A DNA stretch of 64,000 nucleotides, from assembly GCF_033095945.1 (NCBI RefSeq), contig NZ_AP026800.1:744001-808000 (forward strand), written 5' to 3'. The notes below the pieces were generated by a model. That model did no database searches. It saw only the letters and a program-made list of their open reading frames with translations, and had not been told where the DNA came from. Positions 1-10,352 of the stretch are shown in pieces. The DNA is from Bombiscardovia apis (GTDB taxonomy: Bacteria > Actinomycetota > Actinomycetes > Actinomycetales > Bifidobacteriaceae). A program made the position numbers and the translations under genes. How positions within the stretch are numbered: the first letter of the stretch is position 1; each line of letters starts with the position of its first letter.

Positions 1-1
1 C

Positions 2-46
2 GAAACCGTGTATCAGCAGGCACTGACGGGGAAGCGCGCTCAGTAG
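2..46 (+). CDS. 3' end of an unidentified gene (partial)
   Basis: Fifteen codons, starting at base 2 and ending in TAG, form the possible tail of a gene that begins before the window. The visible residues (ETVYQQALTGKRAQ) are too few to place in a family. The following 61 bases to the next start hold no clear terminator. The frame is chosen only because it ends in a stop shortly before the next gene, so it may be wrong. Confidence 0.35.
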   Translation, partial: ETVYQQALTGKRAQ

Positions 47-107
47 CTGCTTTGCGCCAAGTGAGGAGAGCGCTCCCAAGAGGCATATCTACCTGTAAGC
101 TGGCTGT

Positions 108-3100
108 ATGTCCTTTTTTGATATGTTCGGTGCCATGTTCGACGACGCCCGCGATCCTCGCTTTGATCGCCAAGGGCGTGCTGATGATGACCCGGTCATC
201 ATCAATGTAGAGGAAGACGGCAAGCCTCATGCCAGCTCAGCTGGGAGTCGCCCGCGCGGTCCTCAAGGGCCAGGTATGCCTCGAATGCCACGACTACAGC
301 GCCAGCCCTCGCCAAGCCCGGCTATGAGTCGGAGCTCGAAAATACTCCTGTGGGTGGTAGGCATTATCGCCGCAATAGTCGCGGTCTTGTTTGCCACTGC
401 CCGTTTTATTACCGACGTGATGTGGTATTCGCAGCTGGGCGCGGGCCGGGTAGTGTGGACTCAGCTGGCAGTCAAAATTGGCTTGTGGCTAGCATACGCG
501 CTTATCGTTGCGCTCGTTACCCTTTTTTCTGCTTCGCTCGCTATTAAAGCTCGACCAGACGACCCAGACGGCTCAACCATTCGCATTAAGGGCGATGTCA
601 TCGAGGTGAGTCATGGCATTACTTCTAAAAAAGCTTGGCGCATAGCAGGCCTCGTATCACTAGGCGTTGGCATTGTATTCGGTTTCCAATTCAATGCGGA
701 TTGGACCAGTATTCTCTTGATGTTTAACCGCCAATCTTTCGGCAGTTCCGACCCGCAATTTGGCCTAGACAACGGCTTCTACGTCTTTACCCTTCCAGGT
801 TTGAAGCTGGTGGCCTCTTCTCTTCTGCTTATTGTCTTCTTGGCAGGCTTGTTTAGTGTCATCACCCACTTCTTAATGGGTGGTATTCGTTTAACTATGC
901 CCATCCATGGCAGGGGCATTATCGAAATGACCCGTCGCGCTCGCCGCCAAGTGGCAGTGTGGCTCATGATTGTCATGCTGGCTTGGGCTTGTAACATTGC
1001 GTTTGGTGTTTTCGATCACTTGACCGAGCAGGGTCAGCGCATTACAGGTGCTTCCTACACTTCTGTTAATGCCAGCATTCCGGTTACGTTCATTATGGCG
1101 ACTTTGGTGGCTGTTTTGGGACTAGTCTTAGGAATCTGGATGCTGACTGCTAAGACGCTTGGCGAGGGCAGACCAACAGCGGTCAGTGTGTCGGATGCAG
1201 TTAAGCAGTGGCGGGTGCCTGCAGTGAGCATAGCCGCTGTGATTGTTACCAGCATCTTACTCACGGGCGTATGGCCTATGGTCATTCAGCGCTTCCGTGT
1301 GAGCCCCAACGAGCAAGAGATGGAATCGAGCTTCATCCAGCGCAACATAGCTGCCACCGGTGAAGCCTACGGTTTAAACAAGCTCAAAACCCAGCAGTAT
1401 GAAGCTACTACGCAAGTGCGTTCCGGTGCCTTGGCGCAAGACGCGGATACGACAGCTCAGATTCGTCTGCTTGACCCACAAGTGGTTTCTCCCACCTTCC
1501 GCCAGTTGCAGCAGTCCAAGCAGTACTACACTTTTGAAGACACCTTGGCAGTAGATAAATACGACATCGACGGCGTGAGCCAAGATACAGTGATCGGTGC
1601 CCGTGAGTTGGACTTGGACGGCAACGACAACCGCAACTGGGTCAACGACCATACCGTCTTTACCCACGGCTACGGCGTGGTTGCAGCGTACGGAAACAAG
1701 CTCACGCCCGACGGTCAGCCCGAGTTCTTCGAGCAGGACATTCCTACTCACGGCAAGCTGACCGACCAAGAGCACTATGAGCCGAGGATTTACTTCTCTC
1801 CCAACGCTCCCGAATATTCGATAGTTGGCTCTCCTGAGGGCACCAAAACCAAGGGCTGGGAGTTTGATTATCCCACTGGTTCCAACGGTGCTACTAACAC
1901 GTTTACCGGAAACGGCGGCCCTTCAGTGGGCAATCTGGCTTCGCGTTTGCTCTATTCCATCCGTTTCGGCTCCGACCAGATTCTCTTCTCTGACCGTGTG
2001 ACTTCGGACTCGCAGATTCTTTACGAGCGCAGCCCTAAGGAGCGTGTGGCTAAGGTAGCGCCGTATCTGACCTTGGACGGTCGCGTCTACCCGGCAGTGG
2101 TGGAAGGCCGAGTGAAGTGGATCGTGGATGGGTACACCACTTCTGACATGTATCCCTACTCGCAAAAGGTGGACTTGGGCCCTATTACTCAAGACACGAC
2201 TACGGTCAGTTCGCAAGCGGTTAAGGGCTTGGGGTCGCAAAATGCTAACTATATTCGCAACTCAGTCAAGGCCACCGTCGATGCCTACGACGGCTCGGTA
2301 GACCTGTATGCTTGGGATAGCAAAGACCCAGTCTTGAAGGCTTGGGAGCAAATATTCCCCGGCCAATACAAACCGCTCAGTGAGATTTCGGGCGACTTAA
2401 TGAGCCACATGCGCTACCCGGAGAGCCTCTTTAAGGTGCAGCGTCAGTTGCTCTCCCAATACCACGTTAACCAAGCCAGTCAGTTCTTCTCGGGCGAAGA
2501 TTTTTGGCAGACGCCAGTCGATCCTACCGGAAGCGACGAAGAGCAAAAGCGCGGTGTGAAGCAGCCCCCGTATTACTTGACTATGCAGACGCCGGGCACC
2601 AGTTCTCCCACCTTCTCGCTCACCTCTACCTTTATTCCTGCTGGTACATCGACCAGGGAAATTCTCACCGGTTTCCTCTCGGTAGATTCTGACGCTGGTA
2701 AAACTGCAGGCAAAATAGGCCCTGATTATGGTACGCTGCGACTGCTTGAATTGCCCAAGAACTCTAACGTTCCTGGCCCCGGTCAGGCGCAGAACAACTT
2801 CAACTCAGATGCCACGATTTCCACTGAGCTCAACCTCTTACAGTCGGGCTCCACTAAGGTGAAACGCGGCAACCTGCTCACTCTACCGGTGGGCGATGGT
2901 CTGATATACATTCAGCCGGTCTACGTGCAGTCTTCCGGTGCCACCTCCTTCCCGCTGCTCAAGCGAGTTCTAGTTGCCTTCGGAGACAAGGTGAGCTCAG
3001 CTCCTACTTTGGATGCGGCACTCGATAAAACCTTCAAAGGTAATTCGGGTGCAGCTGCCGGAGATGCGGCCAACGCTGGTAAGACGGCCGAAGCTCAGCC

Positions 3101-3344
3101 AGTAGCTCCAGGTCAATCAAACGACCAAGAAGCCGTGCAGGGGAGCCAGCCAAGCCAGGGGAGTGCCGATCAGCGCTCTTCCAAGTCCAACCCCGCCCTC
3201 CAGCAGGCTCTTACCGACGCTAATCAGGCTATGAAAGATTCGGACGCTGCCCTCAAGCAAGGCGATTTCAGTGCTTACGGTGAAGCACAAACCCGCCTCA
3301 AGGAGGCGCTCAACAAGGCGCTCGATAGTGAGGAAAAGGAGTAA
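108..3344 (+). CDS. UPF0182 family large membrane protein
   Basis: A 1078-residue protein of the UPF0182 family, widespread in actinobacteria and of unknown function. The N-terminus is acidic and proline-rich (residues 1-75). Several strongly hydrophobic segments follow up to about residue 390, the multi-helix membrane part typical of the family. The remainder (about 400-960) is a hydrophilic domain probably on the outer face. The last 90 residues are an Ala/Gln/Glu-rich tail with alternating charges that looks helical, and it ends in the family's usual repeat of short A-rich helices. No good Shine-Dalgarno lies before ATG 108, so the exact start is uncertain. A second ATG at 273 would remove the acidic part, but the encoded N-terminus (MSFFDMFG) looks like that of bifidobacterial relatives as I remember them. 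Confidence 0.85.
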   Translation: MSFFDMFGAMFDDARDPRFDRQGRADDDPVIINVEEDGKPHASSAGSRPRGPQGPGMPRMPRLQRQPSPSPAMSRSSKILLWVVGIIAAIVAVLFATARFITDVMWYSQLGAGRVVWTQLAVKIGLWLAYALIVALVTLFSASLAIKARPDDPDGSTIRIKGDVIEVSHGITSKKAWRIAGLVSLGVGIVFGFQFNADWTSILLMFNRQSFGSSDPQFGLDNGFYVFTLPGLKLVASSLLLIVFLAGLFSVITHFLMGGIRLTMPIHGRGIIEMTRRARRQVAVWLMIVMLAWACNIAFGVFDHLTEQGQRITGASYTSVNASIPVTFIMATLVAVLGLVLGIWMLTAKTLGEGRPTAVSVSDAVKQWRVPAVSIAAVIVTSILLTGVWPMVIQRFRVSPNEQEMESSFIQRNIAATGEAYGLNKLKTQQYEATTQVRSGALAQDADTTAQIRLLDPQVVSPTFRQLQQSKQYYTFEDTLAVDKYDIDGVSQDTVIGARELDLDGNDNRNWVNDHTVFTHGYGVVAAYGNKLTPDGQPEFFEQDIPTHGKLTDQEHYEPRIYFSPNAPEYSIVGSPEGTKTKGWEFDYPTGSNGATNTFTGNGGPSVGNLASRLLYSIRFGSDQILFSDRVTSDSQILYERSPKERVAKVAPYLTLDGRVYPAVVEGRVKWIVDGYTTSDMYPYSQKVDLGPITQDTTTVSSQAVKGLGSQNANYIRNSVKATVDAYDGSVDLYAWDSKDPVLKAWEQIFPGQYKPLSEISGDLMSHMRYPESLFKVQRQLLSQYHVNQASQFFSGEDFWQTPVDPTGSDEEQKRGVKQPPYYLTMQTPGTSSPTFSLTSTFIPAGTSTREILTGFLSVDSDAGKTAGKIGPDYGTLRLLELPKNSNVPGPGQAQNNFNSDATISTELNLLQSGSTKVKRGNLLTLPVGDGLIYIQPVYVQSSGATSFPLLKRVLVAFGDKVSSAPTLDAALDKTFKGNSGAAAGDAANAGKTAEAQPVAPGQSNDQEAVQGSQPSQGSADQRSSKSNPALQQALTDANQAMKDSDAALKQGDFSAYGEAQTRLKEALNKALDSEEKE

Positions 3345-3416
3345 AAGCCGGGCCCGGCGGTCTGGCAAAGCTTGTAGAATGCTCAAGGTTTGTACGTACT
3401 TGGGAAGTGAGCACAC

Positions 3417-4016
3417 ATGGCATCTCAATTCTGGCTGGTCGTAGGGCTGGGTAATCCCGGTTCAAAGTATGAAGGGACCCGCCACAACATGGGGTTCATG
3501 TGTGTCGACCTCTTGGCTCAGCGCTGGTCCCTGTCGATGAGCGATCATAAGGGGCTGGCCATGCTGGGCAAGAGCGTTATGCGCTTGCAAGGGCAGGAAG
3601 TGAAGTTCTTCCTTGCTAAGCCCCTGACGTTCATGAATGATTCAGGCAACGCTGTGGCCTCAATCTGCTCATATTACGACATTCCTGCCGAGCATGTAGT
3701 CGTGATTCACGACGATATGGACTTGGAATATGGACGTATCAAGGTCAAGACTGGCGGTTCAGCCGGCGGGCATAACGGTATACGCTCCATAGACCGCTCG
3801 CTAGGAACTAACGCCTACGCGCGCGTGCGTCTTGGAGTAGGGCATGCTCAGCGCGGGCCTCAGGCTCACCAGCAAACAGTCGACTGGGTTTTGGGGCGGT
3901 TCTCTGGTGACCAGCGCAGCAAGCTCGACGACTTCTTGGCCGACGGTGCTGATGCTACAGAAATCGTGATGACACAAGGCTTGCACCAGGCACAGGAGCA
4001 GTTTAATGGCCGCTGA
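3417..4016 (+). CDS. pth: Peptidyl-tRNA hydrolase
   Basis: The 199-residue enzyme frees tRNA from peptidyl-tRNA that drops off the ribosome. The family signatures are all visible: VVGLGNPGSKYEGTRHN at the N-terminus, the KPLTFMNDSG motif, and the HDD...GGSAGGHNG block. The residues equivalent to the E. coli active site appear to be Asn13, His23, Asn74, Asp99 and Asn120. Length is normal. The gene lies 72 bases after the UPF0182 gene, and its end overlaps the start of mfd by 11 bases, so the two are almost certainly cotranscribed and probably translationally coupled, an arrangement common in actinobacteria. Confidence 0.96.
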   Translation: MASQFWLVVGLGNPGSKYEGTRHNMGFMCVDLLAQRWSLSMSDHKGLAMLGKSVMRLQGQEVKFFLAKPLTFMNDSGNAVASICSYYDIPAEHVVVIHDDMDLEYGRIKVKTGGSAGGHNGIRSIDRSLGTNAYARVRLGVGHAQRGPQAHQQTVDWVLGRFSGDQRSKLDDFLADGADATEIVMTQGLHQAQEQFNGR

Positions 4017-7000
4017 GCAGGTGCCGGGCTTAGAACATGCACTCGCGCCCTATCTTGAACAGCTGCGCGCTGATTCGACTTTCTCCCGCTTAGTTTCGGG
4101 TCGTGCCGGTGATGATTCGCTGGATGGAAGACTCACCATCCAAGCTCCTTCTGGCATACGCCCGGCCTTGGTTGCGGCAGCTGCCCAGCGCCAGCCGGTG
4201 GTCTACATAGTGCCGTCCGAGCGAGATGGTGAGGAAGCAGTAGCTTCCCTGCGTTCTTGGTTCGATGGGCCTAGTGAGAATATCGCGCTCTTGCAAGCTT
4301 GGGAGACCTTGCCCCACGAACGACTCTCACCCCGGGCCGACACAGTGGCCGCTAGAATGGCGGTTTTCCGCCGCTTAGCCCATCCGAAGCCGGCAGACTC
4401 TCTCTTTGGGCCTATCGGTATTCTCGTCATGCCGGTGCGCTCGCTCATTCAGCCCGTGGTCAAAGGCTTGGGAGATATCGATCCGCTGGTGTTCGCCGTT
4501 GATGAAGAGCTGCCCCTAGAGGAGGCAGTGTCCCGCCTGCAAAAGGCCTCTTATACGCGCGTAGATTTGGTGATGGACCGCGGAGAGTATGCGGTGCGCG
4601 GCGGCATCGTAGATGTGTTCGTTCCCACGGCTGCCCACCCGGTGCGTATTGAATACTTTGGTGACACCGTTGACTCTATTCGCCCCTTCCATGCCTCCGA
4701 CCAGCGCACCTATGGCGACGGTTTGGACCAGGTTTGGGCCACGCCCTGCCGAGAGTTGGAACTTAACGAGCAGGTGCGCGAACGGGCAGCTCAGCTGGTG
4801 GGCAAGATTCCCAACGCCAACGATATGTTGGAATCCATCTCGCAAGGCATCCCGGTAGAGGGTATGGAATCGCTTCTGCCTGCCTTGGTGGACAACTTAA
4901 CTCCAGTGGAATCGCTCCTGCCTGAGCGGGCTACTGTTGTACTTTCAAACCCTGAATTGCTGAGGCGTTCGGCTGACGATTTGGCCAAGACTGCCAACGA
5001 GTTTTTGGCTGCCTCTTGGCATGTAGCCGCTTCCGGGCATGGTGCAGGGGCTCCGATTTCCTTTGACCAGGCTTCCTTCATTGACTATGAGCAAGCGGTT
5101 GAATCATTGACCAGTGCCAAGCGTCAAGTGTGGGATGTGACCGATTTTAGTGTCGATCCCAGCTTGGAAGGCCACGAGCTGCTGGCTGCCCAAACGCCTG
5201 ACGAATTCCGCGGCGATGAAGAACGGGCGCGAACCGGCATCGAGGGCCTTATAGCTCAGGGTAGTCAGGTCATCGTAACTGCAGGTGCCAAGGGCACCTT
5301 GAGTAGACTCCGGCGGGCAATCGAGGCAACGGGCAATTCCGGCATCACCTACGTTCAATCCTTGGCAGCCGATGGTTTCATCGATACCGAAGCCAAGTTT
5401 GCTCTGCTCACCGAGCGCGACCTGACCGGCCATGCCAGCGTGGCAGCTGGGCCAAAGTCTGCCAAGCGCCGCCGTAAGGCCATTGACCTAACTGAGCTGA
5501 AAGTGGGCGACTATGTGGTCCACGAAAGCCACGGTGTGGGCCGCTTCTTGGGTATGCGTCAACGGCAGGTGGGTCTCAAAGCTAGCAAGGGCACTCGCGA
5601 ATATTTAGTCGTTGAATATGCGCCTTCCAAGCGTGGTGCTCCCGCCGATAAGCTCTTCATACCGGCCGACCAGCTGGATCAGGTGAGCAAATATATAGGC
5701 TCAGAGGCGCCCAAACTCAACAAATTGGGCGGTTCTGACTGGGCGCAGACCAAGGCGAAAGCAAAGAAGCATGTCCACGAAATTGCTCAAGATTTGGTCA
5801 AGCTTTACTCGGCCCGTCAGCGCACGCGAGGCTACGCTTTTGGGCCTGACACGCCTTGGCAGAAAGAGCTTGAGGATGCTTTCCCCTATCAGGAAACGCC
5901 TGATCAGCTGACGACTATCGACGAAGTCAAGCACGACATGGAACAGTCGATGCCTATGGATCGCCTCATTTGTGGCGATGTGGGCTTTGGTAAGACCGAG
6001 ATAGCTATTCGCGCTGCCTTTAAGGCCGTGCAAGATGCTAAGCAGGTGGTGGTCTTAGTGCCGACTACACTCTTAGTGCAGCAGCATTATCAGACCTTCA
6101 CCGAGCGTTTTGAAGGGTTCCCTGTGCGTGTGGCGCAGATGAGTCGCTTCCAGTCCGCCAAAGAGAACAATGAGACCATAGAGGGCTTGGCTGACGGCAC
6201 GGTTGATGTGGTGATTGGTACCCATAAGCTGCTCAACCCGCACATCAAGTTCAAAGACTTGGGGCTCATGATTATCGACGAGGAGCAGCGCTTTGGTGTC
6301 GAAGATAAAGAGACCCTGAAAGCTATTCGTACCAACGTTGACGTGCTTAGTCTTTCGGCCACGCCCATCCCGCGCACCTTAGAGATGGCTGTGACTGGTA
6401 TTCGCGAGATGTCGACGCTGGCCACCCCGCCTGAGGACCGCCTGCCGGTTTTGACCTATGTTGGTGTCTATGAAGATGCGCAGGTGACGGCGGCTATTCG
6501 TCGAGAGCTTCTGCGTGGCGGGCAAATCTTCTATATTCACAACCGGGTGGAAGATATTGCTAAGATTTCCGCCAAGATTCATGATCTCGTTCCCGAGGCT
6601 CGGGTGGCTGTAGCTCACGGCAAGATGGGGGAGAAGCAACTCGACGCGGTGATTCAGAGCTTCTGGCACCGCGATGTCGACGTGCTTGTCTGTACCACGA
6701 TTGTGGAGACTGGCCTAGATATTCCTAATGCTAATACTCTCATTGTGGATAGGGCCGACCGCTTTGGTTTGAGCCAGCTCCACCAGCTGCGAGGGAGAGT
6801 GGGGCGTGGTCGAGAACGAGCCTACGCCTACTTCCTCTACGATCCTTCAAAGCCCATGACCCAGACTGCTCACGACCGCTTGGCTACTATTGCTCAACAC
6901 ACGGCTTTGGGCTCGGGCTACGACGTGGCAATGAAGGATTTGGAGCTGCGCGGCACTGGAAACTTGCTGGGTTCTGAGCAGTCTGGTCACATTGAAGGTG

Positions 7001-7545
7001 TGGGCTTTGATCTCTACGTACGCATGGTTTCTCAGGCCGTTGAGGCTTATAAAGAGCCCGAACGCAAGGAGCCGGTTTCAGTCTCGATTGACTTGCCGGT
7101 GGAGGCTTCCATACCCGTTGACTATATCGATTCCGATAAGCTGCGGTTGGAAGCCTATCGGAAGTTGGCCACAGCCCGCGGTGAGCAGGACTTGCAGGAG
7201 CTGTACGAGGAGCTTGCGGACCGGTACGGCACACCGCCTGCCGAGTTTGAAACGCTCTTCTCGGTGGCCCGCCTGCGAGCCAAGGCCCGAGCGCTGGGTA
7301 TTTCCGAGATTAACGGCCAGTCCAGCCGGGTGCGCATCAGCAAGATTGACATGCCCGAGTCTCTCCAGACGAGGATTGGCAGGATCTATAAGGGTTCGCG
7401 CTACCATCCAGTTACGCAGACCCTCCAGATTCCTGCGCCCTTCGCGGGCAGTCTAGGAGCTAAGCCTATGGATTCGGCAGAGATTTTGGCTTGGACCGAC
7501 GAGCTCTTGGACGATTTGGCTTGGCAACACCAGCCGAAAAAGTAG
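4006..7545 (+). CDS. mfd: Transcription-repair coupling factor
   Basis: The 1179-residue Mfd removes RNA polymerase stalled at DNA lesions and recruits the UvrABC excision system. In order there are: an N-terminal UvrB-homology part (1-350); the RNA-polymerase-interacting CarD/TRCF domain (about 495-595, beginning near VGDYVVHESHGVG); a superfamily 2 translocase with Walker A GDVGFGKTE near residue 656, the DEEQ box near 757 and the TRG-like segment ending in QLRGRVGRG; and a C-terminal TRCF domain that normally masks the UvrA-binding site. ATG 4006 lies inside the last codons of pth. uvrB, a partner in the same repair route, is at 38125 in this window. No LexA box was seen near mfd. Confidence 0.97.
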   Translation: MAAEQVPGLEHALAPYLEQLRADSTFSRLVSGRAGDDSLDGRLTIQAPSGIRPALVAAAAQRQPVVYIVPSERDGEEAVASLRSWFDGPSENIALLQAWETLPHERLSPRADTVAARMAVFRRLAHPKPADSLFGPIGILVMPVRSLIQPVVKGLGDIDPLVFAVDEELPLEEAVSRLQKASYTRVDLVMDRGEYAVRGGIVDVFVPTAAHPVRIEYFGDTVDSIRPFHASDQRTYGDGLDQVWATPCRELELNEQVRERAAQLVGKIPNANDMLESISQGIPVEGMESLLPALVDNLTPVESLLPERATVVLSNPELLRRSADDLAKTANEFLAASWHVAASGHGAGAPISFDQASFIDYEQAVESLTSAKRQVWDVTDFSVDPSLEGHELLAAQTPDEFRGDEERARTGIEGLIAQGSQVIVTAGAKGTLSRLRRAIEATGNSGITYVQSLAADGFIDTEAKFALLTERDLTGHASVAAGPKSAKRRRKAIDLTELKVGDYVVHESHGVGRFLGMRQRQVGLKASKGTREYLVVEYAPSKRGAPADKLFIPADQLDQVSKYIGSEAPKLNKLGGSDWAQTKAKAKKHVHEIAQDLVKLYSARQRTRGYAFGPDTPWQKELEDAFPYQETPDQLTTIDEVKHDMEQSMPMDRLICGDVGFGKTEIAIRAAFKAVQDAKQVVVLVPTTLLVQQHYQTFTERFEGFPVRVAQMSRFQSAKENNETIEGLADGTVDVVIGTHKLLNPHIKFKDLGLMIIDEEQRFGVEDKETLKAIRTNVDVLSLSATPIPRTLEMAVTGIREMSTLATPPEDRLPVLTYVGVYEDAQVTAAIRRELLRGGQIFYIHNRVEDIAKISAKIHDLVPEARVAVAHGKMGEKQLDAVIQSFWHRDVDVLVCTTIVETGLDIPNANTLIVDRADRFGLSQLHQLRGRVGRGRERAYAYFLYDPSKPMTQTAHDRLATIAQHTALGSGYDVAMKDLELRGTGNLLGSEQSGHIEGVGFDLYVRMVSQAVEAYKEPERKEPVSVSIDLPVEASIPVDYIDSDKLRLEAYRKLATARGEQDLQELYEELADRYGTPPAEFETLFSVARLRAKARALGISEINGQSSRVRISKIDMPESLQTRIGRIYKGSRYHPVTQTLQIPAPFAGSLGAKPMDSAEILAWTDELLDDLAWQHQPKK

Positions 7546-7558
7546 TCAATAGAGCAAG

Positions 7559-7572
7559 TGTGAGCGCTCACA
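7559..7572. promoter_or_regulatory. LacI-family operator upstream of eno
   Basis: TGTGAGCGCTCACA is a perfect 14-base palindrome with the central CG..GC dyad typical of LacI-family operators. It ends 82 bases before the eno start. A related site precedes pyk (41351-41364). I recall a motif of this kind as the predicted target of the bifidobacterial global sugar regulator AraQ. The binding protein is not encoded in the window. Confidence 0.7.
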
Positions 7573-7645
7573 TTATGGGAGCGTCCTTAGTCCAACAAAG
7601 GCACTAGTCTTGAGGGTGTTAGCACAACACAAGTTGTAACCGTAA

Positions 7646-8950
<1,305 letters not shown>

Positions 8951-8959
8951 GTCGGGACT

Positions 8960-8987
8960 GGTCAGACTCGGGTGACTGAGTCTGACC
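8960..8987 (+). terminator. Hairpin downstream of eno
   Basis: GGTCAGACTC and GAGTCTGACC form a perfect 10-bp stem with an 8-base loop, starting 10 bases after the eno stop. The sequence after it is only moderately T-rich, so it may act with the second hairpin at 9005. Confidence 0.6.
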
Positions 8988-9004
8988 GATTCTCACTTTC
9001 TACG

Positions 9005-9041
9005 CCCGTGGCATGTCGAGTCGGCTGCCACGGGTATTTTT
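9005..9041 (+). terminator. Rho-independent terminator after eno
   Basis: CCCGTGGCA and TGCCACGGG pair perfectly over 9 bp, followed by TATTTTT. This is a convincing intrinsic terminator. Its U-run ends exactly at the first possible start codon of the next gene. Confidence 0.85.
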
Positions 9042-9629
9042 ATGAGTATGACCAGAGCAAGTCTTCCGCATTCGCGGCGCAATGCACCAAGCAAGGGTTC
9101 TTCGCAGCCTAAGGACTCCAAGAGCCAGTCGCGCCGGCGTAGTCAGGGGCCCATATCCTTGTGTATTTCCCTGATTATCGTCTTTATTGGAGCTATTCAG
9201 CTGGTCTCAACCTTTCACACCTATGCTGTCAATCTTTCTGAGCTCAATGGTCTTAAAAATCAGCAGGCGGCACTCATATCCCAAAAGCGCGATTTAGAAA
9301 ACGACATCGCTCGCTGGGATGACAATGCTTACGTTACAGCTCAGGCCCGAGACCGTCTAGGTTTCGTCTTTCCAGGTGAGCAAGCCATTCGCGTGCTGCA
9401 TCCCGAGGCGGTGACTGGGGAGCAGCCCTCTTCAGCCCAGCGCAAGAGTGCCAATGAGCACAGTCAAGCCCACGCGCCTCTGCCTTGGTATCGAGAAATG
9501 GCCTATTCACTTAGTCGTGCCGACACTCCGGCCAATACGAAAACGCCTCAGGAGTCTAGCAGCGGTCAAGGAAGTGGACAGCAAGAATCTCTTCGTACTA
9601 GCAAGAATCAAGACCATTCGGGGGAGTAG
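9042..9629 (+). CDS. DivIC/FtsB-like septum formation protein
   Basis: A 195-residue bitopic membrane protein. A basic, Ser-rich cytoplasmic N-terminus (1-37) is followed by one transmembrane helix (about 39-60), a short coiled coil (about 66-92, with LNGLKNQQAAL and KRDLENDI), and the RDRLGFVFPGE segment characteristic of the DivIC/FtsB family. A Ser/Gln-rich tail follows. Members of this family link the divisome proteins FtsL and FtsQ. DUF501 starts 3 bases after its stop and exopolyphosphatase follows, the usual actinobacterial order eno-divIC-DUF501-ppx. ATG 9042 directly follows the U-run of a terminator and has no ribosome-binding site. ATG 9048 is an alternative, and the true start is uncertain. 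Confidence 0.85.
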   Translation: MSMTRASLPHSRRNAPSKGSSQPKDSKSQSRRRSQGPISLCISLIIVFIGAIQLVSTFHTYAVNLSELNGLKNQQAALISQKRDLENDIARWDDNAYVTAQARDRLGFVFPGEQAIRVLHPEAVTGEQPSSAQRKSANEHSQAHAPLPWYREMAYSLSRADTPANTKTPQESSSGQGSGQQESLRTSKNQDHSGE

Positions 9630-9632
9630 ACT

Positions 9633-10238
9633 ATGAGAACAGACAGCCAAGAGCCGCAGATGGCACTGCCGCCAACCCGTATCGATGAGCTAATCAATCG
9701 AACGTTTGAACACCAAGCTAGTGAAGAAGACATTGACGTTGTACAAGCTCAGCTGGGCCGCTATCCGCGTGGCATCGTGGCGGTGGGTGCCCGTTGCGTT
9801 TGCGGTAACCCTTTAGCGGTTATAACTCGCCCTATGTTGCCCAAGGGAGTGCCCTTCCCTACGAGCTGCTATCTAACTTCACTGGAAGCAGTAAAAGCCA
9901 TCTCTCGCCTTGAAGCTGATGGTCTCATGAACCAGATGAACGAGGAGCTAGCCAGCAGCGAAGAGCTCCAGCAAGCTTATCTGCGTGCCCATCACACTTA
10001 CTTGGCTTTCCGCCATGCTCTTGCCCTGCGATTAGGCGACGACGAGAGCCATATCGAGGGCATTACGGCCGGTGGCATGCCCAACCGGGTCAAGTGCCTA
10101 CACGCGCTTAGTGCCCAGTCACTAGTCATGGGCCCGGGAGTCAATCCCATTGGTGACCAGGCTTTAGCTGCGGTCCGTGATCAGTTTGATCCGCAAGTTT
10201 GCCGTTGCGCCCAACCTTGGCCCTTGATCCGGTCATAA
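9633..10238 (+). CDS. DUF501 family protein
   Basis: A 201-residue protein of the DUF501 family, function unknown. Visible family marks are GRYPRGIVAVGARCVCGNPL near residues 46-65, the segment PFPTSCYLTSLEAVKAISRLE (split here only as a motif name), and a C-terminal GVNPIGD...CRCAQPW. The cysteines in CVCG and VCRC could bind a metal, which is inference. It starts 3 bases after the DivIC-like gene and probably shares its transcript. Confidence 0.85.
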   Translation: MRTDSQEPQMALPPTRIDELINRTFEHQASEEDIDVVQAQLGRYPRGIVAVGARCVCGNPLAVITRPMLPKGVPFPTSCYLTSLEAVKAISRLEADGLMNQMNEELASSEELQQAYLRAHHTYLAFRHALALRLGDDESHIEGITAGGMPNRVKCLHALSAQSLVMGPGVNPIGDQALAAVRDQFDPQVCRCAQPWPLIRS

Positions 10239-10352
10239 GCATAGGCGGTGAGGCTGCGTGCAGAAGGGGTGCGCTGCGAACCGCTTGCGATCAGGCTGCT
10301 CTATGGTGTGCATGCTGAGTGAATTGTGGTGAGGAAAGGATTTCGTACGTTG

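Noticed and set aside
9688..9705. TCGAACGTTTGAAC in the DUF501 gene as a LexA box
   Set aside because: The right half-site is GAAC rather than GTTC and the spacing is wrong.
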